Shown here: positions 8,068-16,541 of the stretch, piece by piece
How the letters are laid out: each line of letters opens with the position of its first letter
How positions within the stretch are numbered: position 1 is the first letter of the stretch
Source of the DNA: Anaerolineae bacterium
GTDB taxonomy: Bacteria > Chloroflexota > Anaerolineae > J102
Length of the DNA stretch: 33,490 nt
Direction: 5' to 3'
Assembly (NCBI GenBank): GCA_027002405.1
Contig: JALWZT010000343.1
Span: 1 to 33,490 of the forward strand
Made by a program: the position numbers and the translations under genes
The notes under the pieces: model-generated
What the model saw: only the letters and a program-made list of their open reading frames with translations
Told to the model about the DNA's origin: nothing
Database searches by the model: none

Positions 8068-10095
8068 TTAAGACTGATGGTTGCGGAAGAAATTCTTTAT
8101 CAGCAAAAAGGTGGACAGCGCAAGCGTAATCAGGGAAATTACCATGAGAACAAATGCAAGGCCCGTGCCAGTCCAGTTCAGGGTCAAGAGATAAGAGGCA
8201 AGCAAACCAGGGGTCACGGTCCTGTCTAACTGATGTAAGTCAGCCCAAAAGGAAGGGAGCATTAGCAAAACTAGAACCATTGACAGGCTTGCAAATGCAA
8301 TGGATGTAAAGAAATTCAGTTTGTCTTGTTTCGATGTAGAGTCTGCCAGAAAAAGTTCATCCATGTGCTCAACGAGTGCATTTAAGTTGGCAATGTTTTC
8401 TGATGCATGTTGCAGCGATAGTGGAATCGCACAGGACTCTAGAAGATAGGAAGCCTTTGTTAGCGCGAATTCCACACGACTCCATGTTACAGGATTGTTA
8501 AGCGTTTGTGCAATAGCAAGCAGCCGACTGAGATTCGCTGTTTGAGAGATAATCTCATTAAACTCAAAAAGCAGATCTTCTGTTCTCTGTTCATCAACAA
8601 TGCCTCTTCGCTTTTGGTGCATCAAATCCACACAGCCCTGGAGTAATTGCGAGCTGGAATGTTCGATGAGTTGGGCAAGCACGCGAATTTCAGCAACAAA
8701 TTCAATGAGTCGCTCAATAGCCTCCCAGTATTGCAGATATTTCACACGGCTGGTTTCAATTTCAGAAGGCATGGTTGAGATAAATAGATCGCATTCCCTG
8801 GCATCCTGCGAAGGCATGATCAGAGCGACCCGAGAGTTCATAACACAAAGTTCATCATGCCAGCTTGCGAGATTGTTTTCTCTGAGAGAATCAAGCATGT
8901 CATCTCGCAGGTGAGGGAAAAACCGCCCACTTCCCGAGGGATTGCCGGAAGCAGATGGAGATCTCCCAGGCTTACGTAAAAGAGAACCCTCCAGGAGATT
9001 CAACAGTTTTCTGCGTACAGTGATGGAACCATACAAATCATCAATTGTTACAGGGACAACTCGTCTGAAAGTGCGCCCTTTTTTCTCCTTCTGTTTATCT
9101 GTTTCCTGATTCATCTCCGTGTTGCTGGATTCTTCATTACGTTGCCTTTCCGGGCTTTTTTTGTTTGAAGGTTTGTCTTCTGTCTTTTCCTTTTCTGAGT
9201 CTCTTTTCTCCGCCTGTTCGCGATAGGATGGTAAAAGATGAGGACTGGCATAAAGATCATCAATATGGTAGATGACATAGGAATCGTGGAGGGGATAAGA
9301 CAGTTGCGGAGGGGGTTCGACCAGATGAATGATTCGATCCCCAACCTGGATCTGATAATTTGCTGCCTTTACAAATGCTTTTCCCACTTCCATGGCAAGT
9401 TGCCATTGTGCTGGAGAATACTTGACTGTCCCTTCGATGTTTTCTTCACCACTCAGCCAGTCTTCTCCTCCCAGCCAGCGTAACAACTCTTCTACCGATT
9501 GTCTTTTTTCCTCAAGCAGGATATCATCATCTGCAAGTTTTTTCGAAAGTTGATCCAGCCAGTGAATTGCGCTTGGAATGTCAAATGGGGTCTGCAGGCG
9601 GGCGACGTCGGAAGCAAGCTGCTCCAATGGCGTTGCCTGATGATATTTTCTGACAAGTTGGATGACAAGCATCCCGAAAACAGAAGGACGAACAAAAATA
9701 TCCCAACTCTTCCAGATGGGAAGAAATATCTTTTTGAACTGGAAATTTGTTCGCATTGTATGGGGAAACTCATGATAATAAGCTTTCTTATTGAATCGAT
9801 AGACTGGCCCAATAAACGTCTCCAGTAAGTTTTGACGAAAAATCCCCGTAGCGAATCCTGCTTCCGCCGTGGTCATTCCTTCCTGAATGTCAGGGTAATA
9901 GAAACTATTCTCAGCAGGAAGAAACCAAACGCTCTTTAAAATTTGGGGATAAAGTTGATCTCGAAGGGCCTTGCGATAATCATCTGTGCCACGTAATGAA
10001 TGGAAAGCTTCTCTGTCTTCCTCCCTTACAAAGCGATTGAGGTTCATCACCATAATGACATTGGTGTGGCCGCGGGCGGATACGATGGCTGGCAT
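8068..10095 (-). CDS. Protein of unknown family (675 aa), charged disordered linker and two C-terminal TM segments
   Basis: ORF with SD AGGAGT upstream of ATG; linker EKRDSEKEKTEDKPSNKKSPERQRNEESSNTEMNQETDKQKEKKGR; hydrophobic segments SIAFASLSMVLVLLMLPSFWA and GTGLAFVLMVISLITLALSTFLLI near the C-terminus. Confidence 0.75.
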   Translation of the reverse strand: MPAIVSARGHTNVIMVMNLNRFVREEDREAFHSLRGTDDYRKALRDQLYPQILKSVWFLPAENSFYYPDIQEGMTTAEAGFATGIFRQNLLETFIGPVYRFNKKAYYHEFPHTMRTNFQFKKIFLPIWKSWDIFVRPSVFGMLVIQLVRKYHQATPLEQLASDVARLQTPFDIPSAIHWLDQLSKKLADDDILLEEKRQSVEELLRWLGGEDWLSGEENIEGTVKYSPAQWQLAMEVGKAFVKAANYQIQVGDRIIHLVEPPPQLSYPLHDSYVIYHIDDLYASPHLLPSYREQAEKRDSEKEKTEDKPSNKKSPERQRNEESSNTEMNQETDKQKEKKGRTFRRVVPVTIDDLYGSITVRRKLLNLLEGSLLRKPGRSPSASGNPSGSGRFFPHLRDDMLDSLRENNLASWHDELCVMNSRVALIMPSQDARECDLFISTMPSEIETSRVKYLQYWEAIERLIEFVAEIRVLAQLIEHSSSQLLQGCVDLMHQKRRGIVDEQRTEDLLFEFNEIISQTANLSRLLAIAQTLNNPVTWSRVEFALTKASYLLESCAIPLSLQHASENIANLNALVEHMDELFLADSTSKQDKLNFFTSIAFASLSMVLVLLMLPSFWADLHQLDRTVTPGLLASYLLTLNWTGTGLAFVLMVISLITLALSTFLLIKNFFRNHQS

Positions 10096-10124
10096 GATAG
10101 ATACTCCTGAAAGTTGTGGCCAAA

Positions 10125-12947
10125 TCAGGTGATGTCATAAACCTTCAACACCTCATCACCATAATGGTTGATGACTTTGATGGCGATTTTGCCCGTGGAG
10201 GGTTTGGGGAAGGGGCGGCTGACGGTGCGGTAGAGGCTTTGCCAGGCCTCTTCGTTGATTTCCGCCTTCAGCACCCGCTGGAGTTGTTTGTAGGGCGATT
10301 TCATGCCGCTGAAGTACGCATGACGCACGAAGAAGCTCTCTTCATTATAATCGGTGTCGATGAACCAGCAGGCGATGTCGTCCACGGAACTGGCCCGGAT
10401 TTCGCCCGTGGTCGGGTCGTAAATATCCAGCCCCCGGATTTCAACTTCGATCTGATCGTCGCCCACGTCCCGGACTTCGATATCCGGCTCGCCGAAGATC
10501 ATGAACAGGTTGCCCGAGCCCGTCTTCTTGAGCAGGGCCTCGCCCATGGCCAGGTCCGGATTCATCCGCACGGGAAGCACTTCCAGCCTGCCGTAGCGCT
10601 TCGCCTCCTCTGAAACGTGGGGGTCAAAGGCGAAACCGCAAACCAGAAGCAGATCGAAGCCGACTCCGCGCACCGCTTCTTTGGCCGCCTCTTTGACCAG
10701 TTGCGGCCCGACCGTGCCGAATTCCGGCCCGATGGCCACGGCCACCCGTTTGATTTCGCCATCCTTCGTGGTGTATTCGCCCTCGGCCTGAATCCATGTG
10801 CCCGCAAATGGCTCCAGCATGTCGAACTTCAGGCGCTCCCCTTTCTTGGTGTTTTGCACGCCCGCGCGCCGCAGGTTGGCGAGAATGGTCTCGATGAATA
10901 TCTCCGCATTCTCCTCTTCCGCAGCCCGTTCGCTGGCCGGACGTTCCATGTCGGGGCTGATGATGCGGTAGGGGCTCAGGCTCTCCACAGTGAAAGGCCC
11001 GGTCACGCGAATGCGCTTTTTATCTTCATACGGCTGGTCGTAAAGGATTTCCTGGCCCGCGTTGCGGGCGATGGAGTCGTCGATCTCCTGCTGGCGCTGG
11101 CGGCGCAGGCTCCACCAGGCTTCCAGCTTCTTCCAGGCGTCGGAGTCGGGCGTAATGCCCTGGTCGGCCAGGGCCTTTTCGGTGGCCTGACGCTCTTTTT
11201 CCGTCTGGTAGGGGGAGGGCAGTCGCGGGATTTCCCACTCCTCCCAGTGCTGGCCCGTCAGCGCATTGATCTCCGCCCGCAGCTGATCCAGCTCGGGTTG
11301 GTAGCGTGCGTGGATAGCGTCGATTTCTTCGTTGTTGGCAACATCCTTTAGTTTGATATGTGGAACAGAGTGATAAACGAAACTTCTACGCACATCGAGG
11401 CCAAAGGAGGGAGGAATAGCGTCCGGGGGGATGCGTCCCAGTTCCTTTTGCTTTTTGAAGCCTTCGGGGGAGTCCGCCAGCAGATAGTAAGGGAATTTTG
11501 CCCCCATGAGCCGGGCCCGGGCCAGGGTCACCGCCACCCGCGAGGTATCGATGGTGATCCACCGCCTCCCCCACAGCTCGGCCACGTAGGCGGTGGTGCC
11601 GCTACCACAGGTTGGATCTAGAACAATATCGCCTGGATCTGTGGACATTAACAGACATCGTTCAATAATTTTGCTATTGGTTTGAACAACGTACAGCATA
11701 TCCGGAATTTTGCCAGCCGTATCTTCCCACCAATTTGTAATCTCAATAACAGGCGAGTCATCAGGAAGATAAAACTTATAGCCCAAGCCTTTTGGCGTCT
11801 TGGTTATACGTCCACTTTTTTTGAGCCGTTCCATTTGAATTTCATCCCCCTTCCATTGTCTCAAATAAGTTTCACCTTCGAAATAGAACTCAAAAGGGCC
11901 ATTAGAACCGCTGATTTTATCGACCCGATAAACCCGCACTCCTTCTGGAAGCAACCAGGGAGCGCGTTTTTCCTCGGAAGTCAATGCTCTCGAAATCCCA
12001 TCAGGAGATTCACAGCGCAAAGCAAGCTTGCGGGGGTCTTCTGTAGAACCCTCATTGATCGCTCGTTCTCTAAATATCTTTTTTGATTTACAGAGTGATT
12101 CATCTTTGGCATACCACAAAATATAATTAAACGCATTCATTATGTGTTTTGCCTGAGGTGAACCCTTTTTCCAAACAAGCGTAGAAATATGATTTTCGCT
12201 TCCAAACACTTCATCCATTACAGAACGAACCAAATGAACATTTTCATTGGATATTTGGACAAAGATACTTCCATTTTCATTCAACAATTCCCTGGCCACC
12301 ACAAACCGATCCCGCAGATAGCTGAGATAGGAGTGGACGCCTTTCTCCCAGGTGTCGCGAAAGGCCTTGATCTGCTCCGGCTGGCGCACCACGTCCTCCA
12401 CTTTGCCATCTTCCACCTGGCGGCGGTCGATGCGCACCTGCCAGTTGGACCCGAATTTGATGCCATAGGGCGGGTCGATGTAGATCATCTGCACCCGGCC
12501 CTTTAATCCCTCCTTCTCGGCCAGCGAGACCATCACCTGCAGCGAATCCCCCAGGATCAGGCGGTTGCTCCAGCGTTGTTCGTGCTGATAGAACTCGATG
12601 AGCTCTTCGAATTCGATGCCGTTGAAGTCATCAAACAGGTCGAGCTGTTGCGGCGCGTCCCCCTGATGCGCCCGCAGGTCCTCGATGATGGCCTGCGGCT
12701 GGATCTTCTCCTGAATGTAGATGGGCGGGACGGGAACGGCCAGGGGGTCCAGGTCTTCCTCATCCTTGCCCTGCCACACCAGTTGCGGGTCCAGTGACGG
12801 GTCGCGCGGATAGAGCATGGTGCGGGGCTGCTGTTCATCCTCAGCCACAAAATCCCGCAGCTCCTCGGTGGGGATGTTTTTGCGCGTCTCATCGTGAGAG
12901 AGATGGGTGACTTCTTTGGGGGATTGGGGTTTGCGTTTTCGGGCCAT
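10125..12947 (-). CDS. Type III Mod-like site-specific DNA N6-adenine methyltransferase
   Basis: RVQMIYIDPPYGIKFGSNWQV (DPPY) followed downstream by DPTCGSGTTAYVAELWGRRWITID; start set at 12947 (AGGAG 9 nt upstream, within the end of the upstream gene) rather than the longer ORF start at 13064. Confidence 0.85.
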   Translation of the reverse strand: MARKRKPQSPKEVTHLSHDETRKNIPTEELRDFVAEDEQQPRTMLYPRDPSLDPQLVWQGKDEEDLDPLAVPVPPIYIQEKIQPQAIIEDLRAHQGDAPQQLDLFDDFNGIEFEELIEFYQHEQRWSNRLILGDSLQVMVSLAEKEGLKGRVQMIYIDPPYGIKFGSNWQVRIDRRQVEDGKVEDVVRQPEQIKAFRDTWEKGVHSYLSYLRDRFVVARELLNENGSIFVQISNENVHLVRSVMDEVFGSENHISTLVWKKGSPQAKHIMNAFNYILWYAKDESLCKSKKIFRERAINEGSTEDPRKLALRCESPDGISRALTSEEKRAPWLLPEGVRVYRVDKISGSNGPFEFYFEGETYLRQWKGDEIQMERLKKSGRITKTPKGLGYKFYLPDDSPVIEITNWWEDTAGKIPDMLYVVQTNSKIIERCLLMSTDPGDIVLDPTCGSGTTAYVAELWGRRWITIDTSRVAVTLARARLMGAKFPYYLLADSPEGFKKQKELGRIPPDAIPPSFGLDVRRSFVYHSVPHIKLKDVANNEEIDAIHARYQPELDQLRAEINALTGQHWEEWEIPRLPSPYQTEKERQATEKALADQGITPDSDAWKKLEAWWSLRRQRQQEIDDSIARNAGQEILYDQPYEDKKRIRVTGPFTVESLSPYRIISPDMERPASERAAEEENAEIFIETILANLRRAGVQNTKKGERLKFDMLEPFAGTWIQAEGEYTTKDGEIKRVAVAIGPEFGTVGPQLVKEAAKEAVRGVGFDLLLVCGFAFDPHVSEEAKRYGRLEVLPVRMNPDLAMGEALLKKTGSGNLFMIFGEPDIEVRDVGDDQIEVEIRGLDIYDPTTGEIRASSVDDIACWFIDTDYNEESFFVRHAYFSGMKSPYKQLQRVLKAEINEEAWQSLYRTVSRPFPKPSTGKIAIKVINHYGDEVLKVYDIT

Positions 12948-12952
12948 GGACT

Positions 12953-15900
12953 TTACTCCTCCCGGAGAAACTCGCGGATAAGATTTTTCGCATTCCAGGG
13001 GTCTTTGATTTCCAGGAACGCCCAGCGGCCAAAACCGCCATGGTTGTTGATGGCGGGAACCCACAGGTTTCGGGCTGCGGCCACCTTCGCGGCCTTGTCC
13101 GCACGGGCCTGGCCGGAAACTTCGATGATCAGTTGCAGAGGATCATCCTCACCATGACCGTCATCGAGATGGACAATGAAGTCGGGCGTATAACGTTTCT
13201 CCCTCCCTTCAAAGGTGTAGGGAATGGTGAACCCGAGGTTATGGTTTTTGACGTAACGCAGCACTTCTGGCATTTCCTCCAGAGCCTGCGCCATCTTTTG
13301 CTCCCATGAGCCGGTGTCAGCCACCACATGCGAGACATGACATTTGGTTTGATCGGTGCGCCACACCGGGCGGGTGGTGTTGAAATCCACATGCCGGGTG
13401 CTGCCGATGGGATCATACGGCTGCAACCGCGGCAGCAGGCGAGGCGTTCCGCTTTCTGATTGCGCAATGGCCTGATAGATCTTCTCCGCCGCCCGATCTT
13501 TGAGCTGCCCGATCAACAGCATCTGAACAAAGGCGTTATCTTTGATGATGAGCTGCTTTTGGCGCCACGTCCGGACGATGTTCAACAGATCGGGGAACAA
13601 CCAGGGACGGATGGCGCCGCCGTCATCCTGAAAATAGCGTTCCAGCAGGCGCTTCGCCAGCTCAAATTCCACTTCCTGCACCCGTCGCATACGCAAATCA
13701 TAAAGCGTGTGCTCCGCAGTCTCGCCCACGATGGGAGCTGTCTCCACGCGGGTGGGGATGTCAAGCGTGGAGAGGGGCATCTCTGAATCTGGCGTGAATT
13801 TCGCGGTCAGCCGCTCAGGCGGAAGCTCGTAGCGATAGCCTGCCACCCGTGGGAAGGTGATCTCACAGGCGATGCGCGATTCCAGCGCCCGCACCCGCGT
13901 GGGGCGGCGGGGCGGCGGCGCGGGCTTGGGCGCTTCCCGGGTGGGGATGAAGGAAAATGGCACGCCGTACACCTCGGCATATTCCACTGGAAAGGCCTCG
14001 ATGGTGACGGGCTCGCCCTCCACCTCGACAGTAAGGGGTTGCGTTTCGTAACTGATGCGGCGCAATCCCCTGCCCACCACCTGCTCGCACAGCAGTTGCG
14101 TGCCAAAAGCCCGCACTCCCAGGATATGGGTGACGGTGTTGGCGTCCCAACCCTCAGTCAGCATGGAGACGGAGACCACGCATTTGATGCTCTCTCCCAG
14201 CCTGCCAGGTTTGCCCACCGTGTTCATCACCTCGCGCAGCAGGTCTTCGTCGGTGAGTTTTTCAGGATCGCGGCCAGGGAATCGTTGTCGGAATTCCTCC
14301 TTGAAGCGAGCGATCTCGGCCGCCGCAGCCTTTTTGAAATCACTGCTCATGCCCTCGCCCGATTCCAACTGGCGACTGTCCACCAGAATCGTCACAGGCT
14401 TTGGGCTCCAGCGATTGCCGCCAGCGCTGGATATCACATTGCTGAACAGGGGAAGTTTTCCTGGCACGAGCACGGTCCTGCCATCGGGCAATGTCTTTTC
14501 CCAGCCAGCGATGTAATCGTAAATCATCTTCGAAACATTGGTGTTATTGGCCACCACGATGAACACGGGCGGGGGCATGTCAGGTTCGGCCTGCTTTTCC
14601 CATACTTCATGGTATTTACGGTAATTGTTGTAGAGACTGTGCAGTGCGCTCTCCAGTTTGCCCGGAAGTCGGGGCTCCCGGCTGACGTCCTCAGCCTTTC
14701 GGCCCTTTTTGGGCAGTTCGTCCTTGATGTGGGGCCACAGATGTCGATAGATGGGATAATCTCCCAGCATGGAGTTATCATCGATGGGAACCCGCGGCAC
14801 CTTCACCAGACCTGATTCGATGGCGTCCAGCAGGGAGAAGTCCGACACCACCCAGGGGAACAGCGTGCCCTCGCGATAACCAGACCCTCTCAGGAAAAAC
14901 GGTGTGGCCGAAAGATCGTACACCACACGGATGCCGATCTTCTTCTTCACGGCCTCCAGACCCGATATCCACACCCGGGCCTCTTTTTCATGCTCCTTCA
15001 CTTCATCCCGCTCATCCTTGCTCAGACCGGTCTTCGTCGCCTCTGGTTTATGTCGGTAGCAATGATGGGCCTCGTCATTGATGACAATGATATTCTTTTT
15101 GTTGCCCAAACCGCGGCACACGCGACGCACCATCTGGTCTGCCGTTTCGGTAAAGGGGCTGGTCTTATCGTTTCCCAGGAGCTCCTTCGCCAGCTTTGAG
15201 GTTTTCACGCGCTCTCGCAGTTGAAAGGCGTGATAGTTGGTGATGACAATTCGGGCCTGATTCAACTCTGACATGCGATCCGGGGGCAGCAGATCAAACA
15301 CCCGATAGTAGTTGTCCGGATCGGCTGGCAGCAACACTCGCAGACGGTCTTTGATGGTGATACCGGGCGTGACGATGAGAAAGGCGTCACCAAACCGATT
15401 ATCCTGCGGATTGGCCCGCTTGTTGAGCACATGCCAGACAATGATCATGGCCATCACAACAGTCTTGCCTGTCCCCGTCGCCATCTTGAAAGCCATCCGA
15501 AACAAATCGGGATTGGCTTCCCGGTTTCCCTCGCGCAATTGCTCGCGTATCCAGCCATCATTCACCTTGTGCGCCACCTCGGTCAGATAAATGACCGTTT
15601 CCAGCGCCTCAATCTGAGCAAAAAACAAACGTTTTTCCCGATCTTCTCTCTGCCAGTATTCCAGCAATCCCCGCGTGGTGCGGGTTACGCCCATATAATT
15701 CCCCTGCCGCCAGAACGACACCCGTTCTCGAATCTGATTGATGAGCTGATTCTCTTCCAGCCTGTCCGCAGTCCACTCCTCAAATTCGATGGAGAGTTGC
15801 TGCGCCTTCTTTTTCTTCGGCCCGGGAATGGGAACGAAATAGGCGCTTTTACGTCGCCGCGGCACAATGATGCTGGTAATCCCTTCGTCTGTGAACTTGA

Positions 15901-15964
15901 AATGCCGCTTGGGCTCCTCGAACGGCGAATTGATGACGGGATTGCTGATTGTATCGTTACTCAT
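12953..15964 (-). CDS. Type III Res-like DEAD/DEAH helicase with C-terminal PD-(D/E)XK-like nuclease region
   Basis: FKMATGTGKTVVMAMIIVWHVL (Walker A), IVINDEAHHCYRHKPEA (DEAH), EQVVGRGLRRISY (motif VI), C-terminal RYTPDFIVHL...LQLIIEVSGQARADKAAKV. Confidence 0.8.
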   Translation of the reverse strand: MSNDTISNPVINSPFEEPKRHFKFTDEGITSIIVPRRRKSAYFVPIPGPKKKKAQQLSIEFEEWTADRLEENQLINQIRERVSFWRQGNYMGVTRTTRGLLEYWQREDREKRLFFAQIEALETVIYLTEVAHKVNDGWIREQLREGNREANPDLFRMAFKMATGTGKTVVMAMIIVWHVLNKRANPQDNRFGDAFLIVTPGITIKDRLRVLLPADPDNYYRVFDLLPPDRMSELNQARIVITNYHAFQLRERVKTSKLAKELLGNDKTSPFTETADQMVRRVCRGLGNKKNIIVINDEAHHCYRHKPEATKTGLSKDERDEVKEHEKEARVWISGLEAVKKKIGIRVVYDLSATPFFLRGSGYREGTLFPWVVSDFSLLDAIESGLVKVPRVPIDDNSMLGDYPIYRHLWPHIKDELPKKGRKAEDVSREPRLPGKLESALHSLYNNYRKYHEVWEKQAEPDMPPPVFIVVANNTNVSKMIYDYIAGWEKTLPDGRTVLVPGKLPLFSNVISSAGGNRWSPKPVTILVDSRQLESGEGMSSDFKKAAAAEIARFKEEFRQRFPGRDPEKLTDEDLLREVMNTVGKPGRLGESIKCVVSVSMLTEGWDANTVTHILGVRAFGTQLLCEQVVGRGLRRISYETQPLTVEVEGEPVTIEAFPVEYAEVYGVPFSFIPTREAPKPAPPPRRPTRVRALESRIACEITFPRVAGYRYELPPERLTAKFTPDSEMPLSTLDIPTRVETAPIVGETAEHTLYDLRMRRVQEVEFELAKRLLERYFQDDGGAIRPWLFPDLLNIVRTWRQKQLIIKDNAFVQMLLIGQLKDRAAEKIYQAIAQSESGTPRLLPRLQPYDPIGSTRHVDFNTTRPVWRTDQTKCHVSHVVADTGSWEQKMAQALEEMPEVLRYVKNHNLGFTIPYTFEGREKRYTPDFIVHLDDGHGEDDPLQLIIEVSGQARADKAAKVAAARNLWVPAINNHGGFGRWAFLEIKDPWNAKNLIREFLREE

Positions 15965-16105
15965 AGAACAGCCAGGATTATTTTTGCCCCTGAATCAGGA
16001 AGAGAGATTGCTGATGGTCTGTTAGATGGTCCAGCCATTCATCTGAATGGCGTTTATTCAAATGACGACCAGAATGCAAGCTGTCACCCCTGTCGTCAAT
16101 GTCCT

Positions 16106-16114
16106 ATTGTAGCA
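16106..16114 (-). promoter_or_regulatory. Possible extended -10 element (TGcTACAAT) upstream of the eight-gene operon
   Basis: Reverse complement of 16106-16114 reads TGCTACAAT; no convincing -35. Confidence 0.25.
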
Positions 16115-16230
16115 CAATGGTCAAAAGAAAACAGACCCTGACTGGTACGAATTGGAGGGTAGCCACGCACACCAGAAGAGATTTTCTGAGGGACAAGTCC
16201 TGGTATCCGCACAAATGTTTGCTTCTCATA

Positions 16231-16382
16231 CCTCTTTTGATATACTATCCCCACGGCCCGCAAAGGCCCGAGCAAAAGACCAGACGCATTCCCCGCGTCC
16301 TGGTCTTTTTCCTTTTCCCGTCCTTTCCTGTCGCCCCATCTTCATACCCATCATGAAACCGAAGCCCCTCACTGAGCTTTGA
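16231..16382 (+). promoter_or_regulatory. Partial duplicate of the leader at 18363-18482: -10-like TATACT, GC-rich segment, terminator hairpin, then a 9-codon ORF remnant (MKPKPLTEL*)
   Basis: CTTTTGATATACTAyCCCCACGGCCCGCA...AAAGACCAGACGC...GCGTCCTGGTCTTTTT shared with the second copy at an offset of about 2132 nt; ATGAAACCG...CCCCTCAC also shared. Confidence 0.7.
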
Positions 16383-16541
16383 ACGCCTCCCCCCACAGAA
16401 GACGACGCAGGTCGCGGTTCAATCTCGCGCCAGCAATTGAATGCCATAGTGCGCTAGAACAATCATGTGATCAAATCAGTCAAGAAAGAAAAATGGTCGA
16501 TTGGTATATTGAAAGCGGCATTGAAAAAGCCAGGACACAAG

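Noticed and set aside
12948-13064. N-terminal extension of the Mod ORF (MGSRHQQPWRFWPLG...)
   Set aside because: Overlaps the upstream Res gene by over 100 nt; the internal ATG at 12947 has a good AGGAG SD.
14039-14815. 258-aa plus-strand ORF inside the Res gene
   Set aside because: Antisense to a well-supported gene, no motifs.
15960-16141. C-terminal part of the plus-strand ORF 15431-16141 with CHPCRQCP motif
   Set aside because: Most of the ORF is antisense to Res; the short CxxCxxC stretch beyond it has no other support as a gene.
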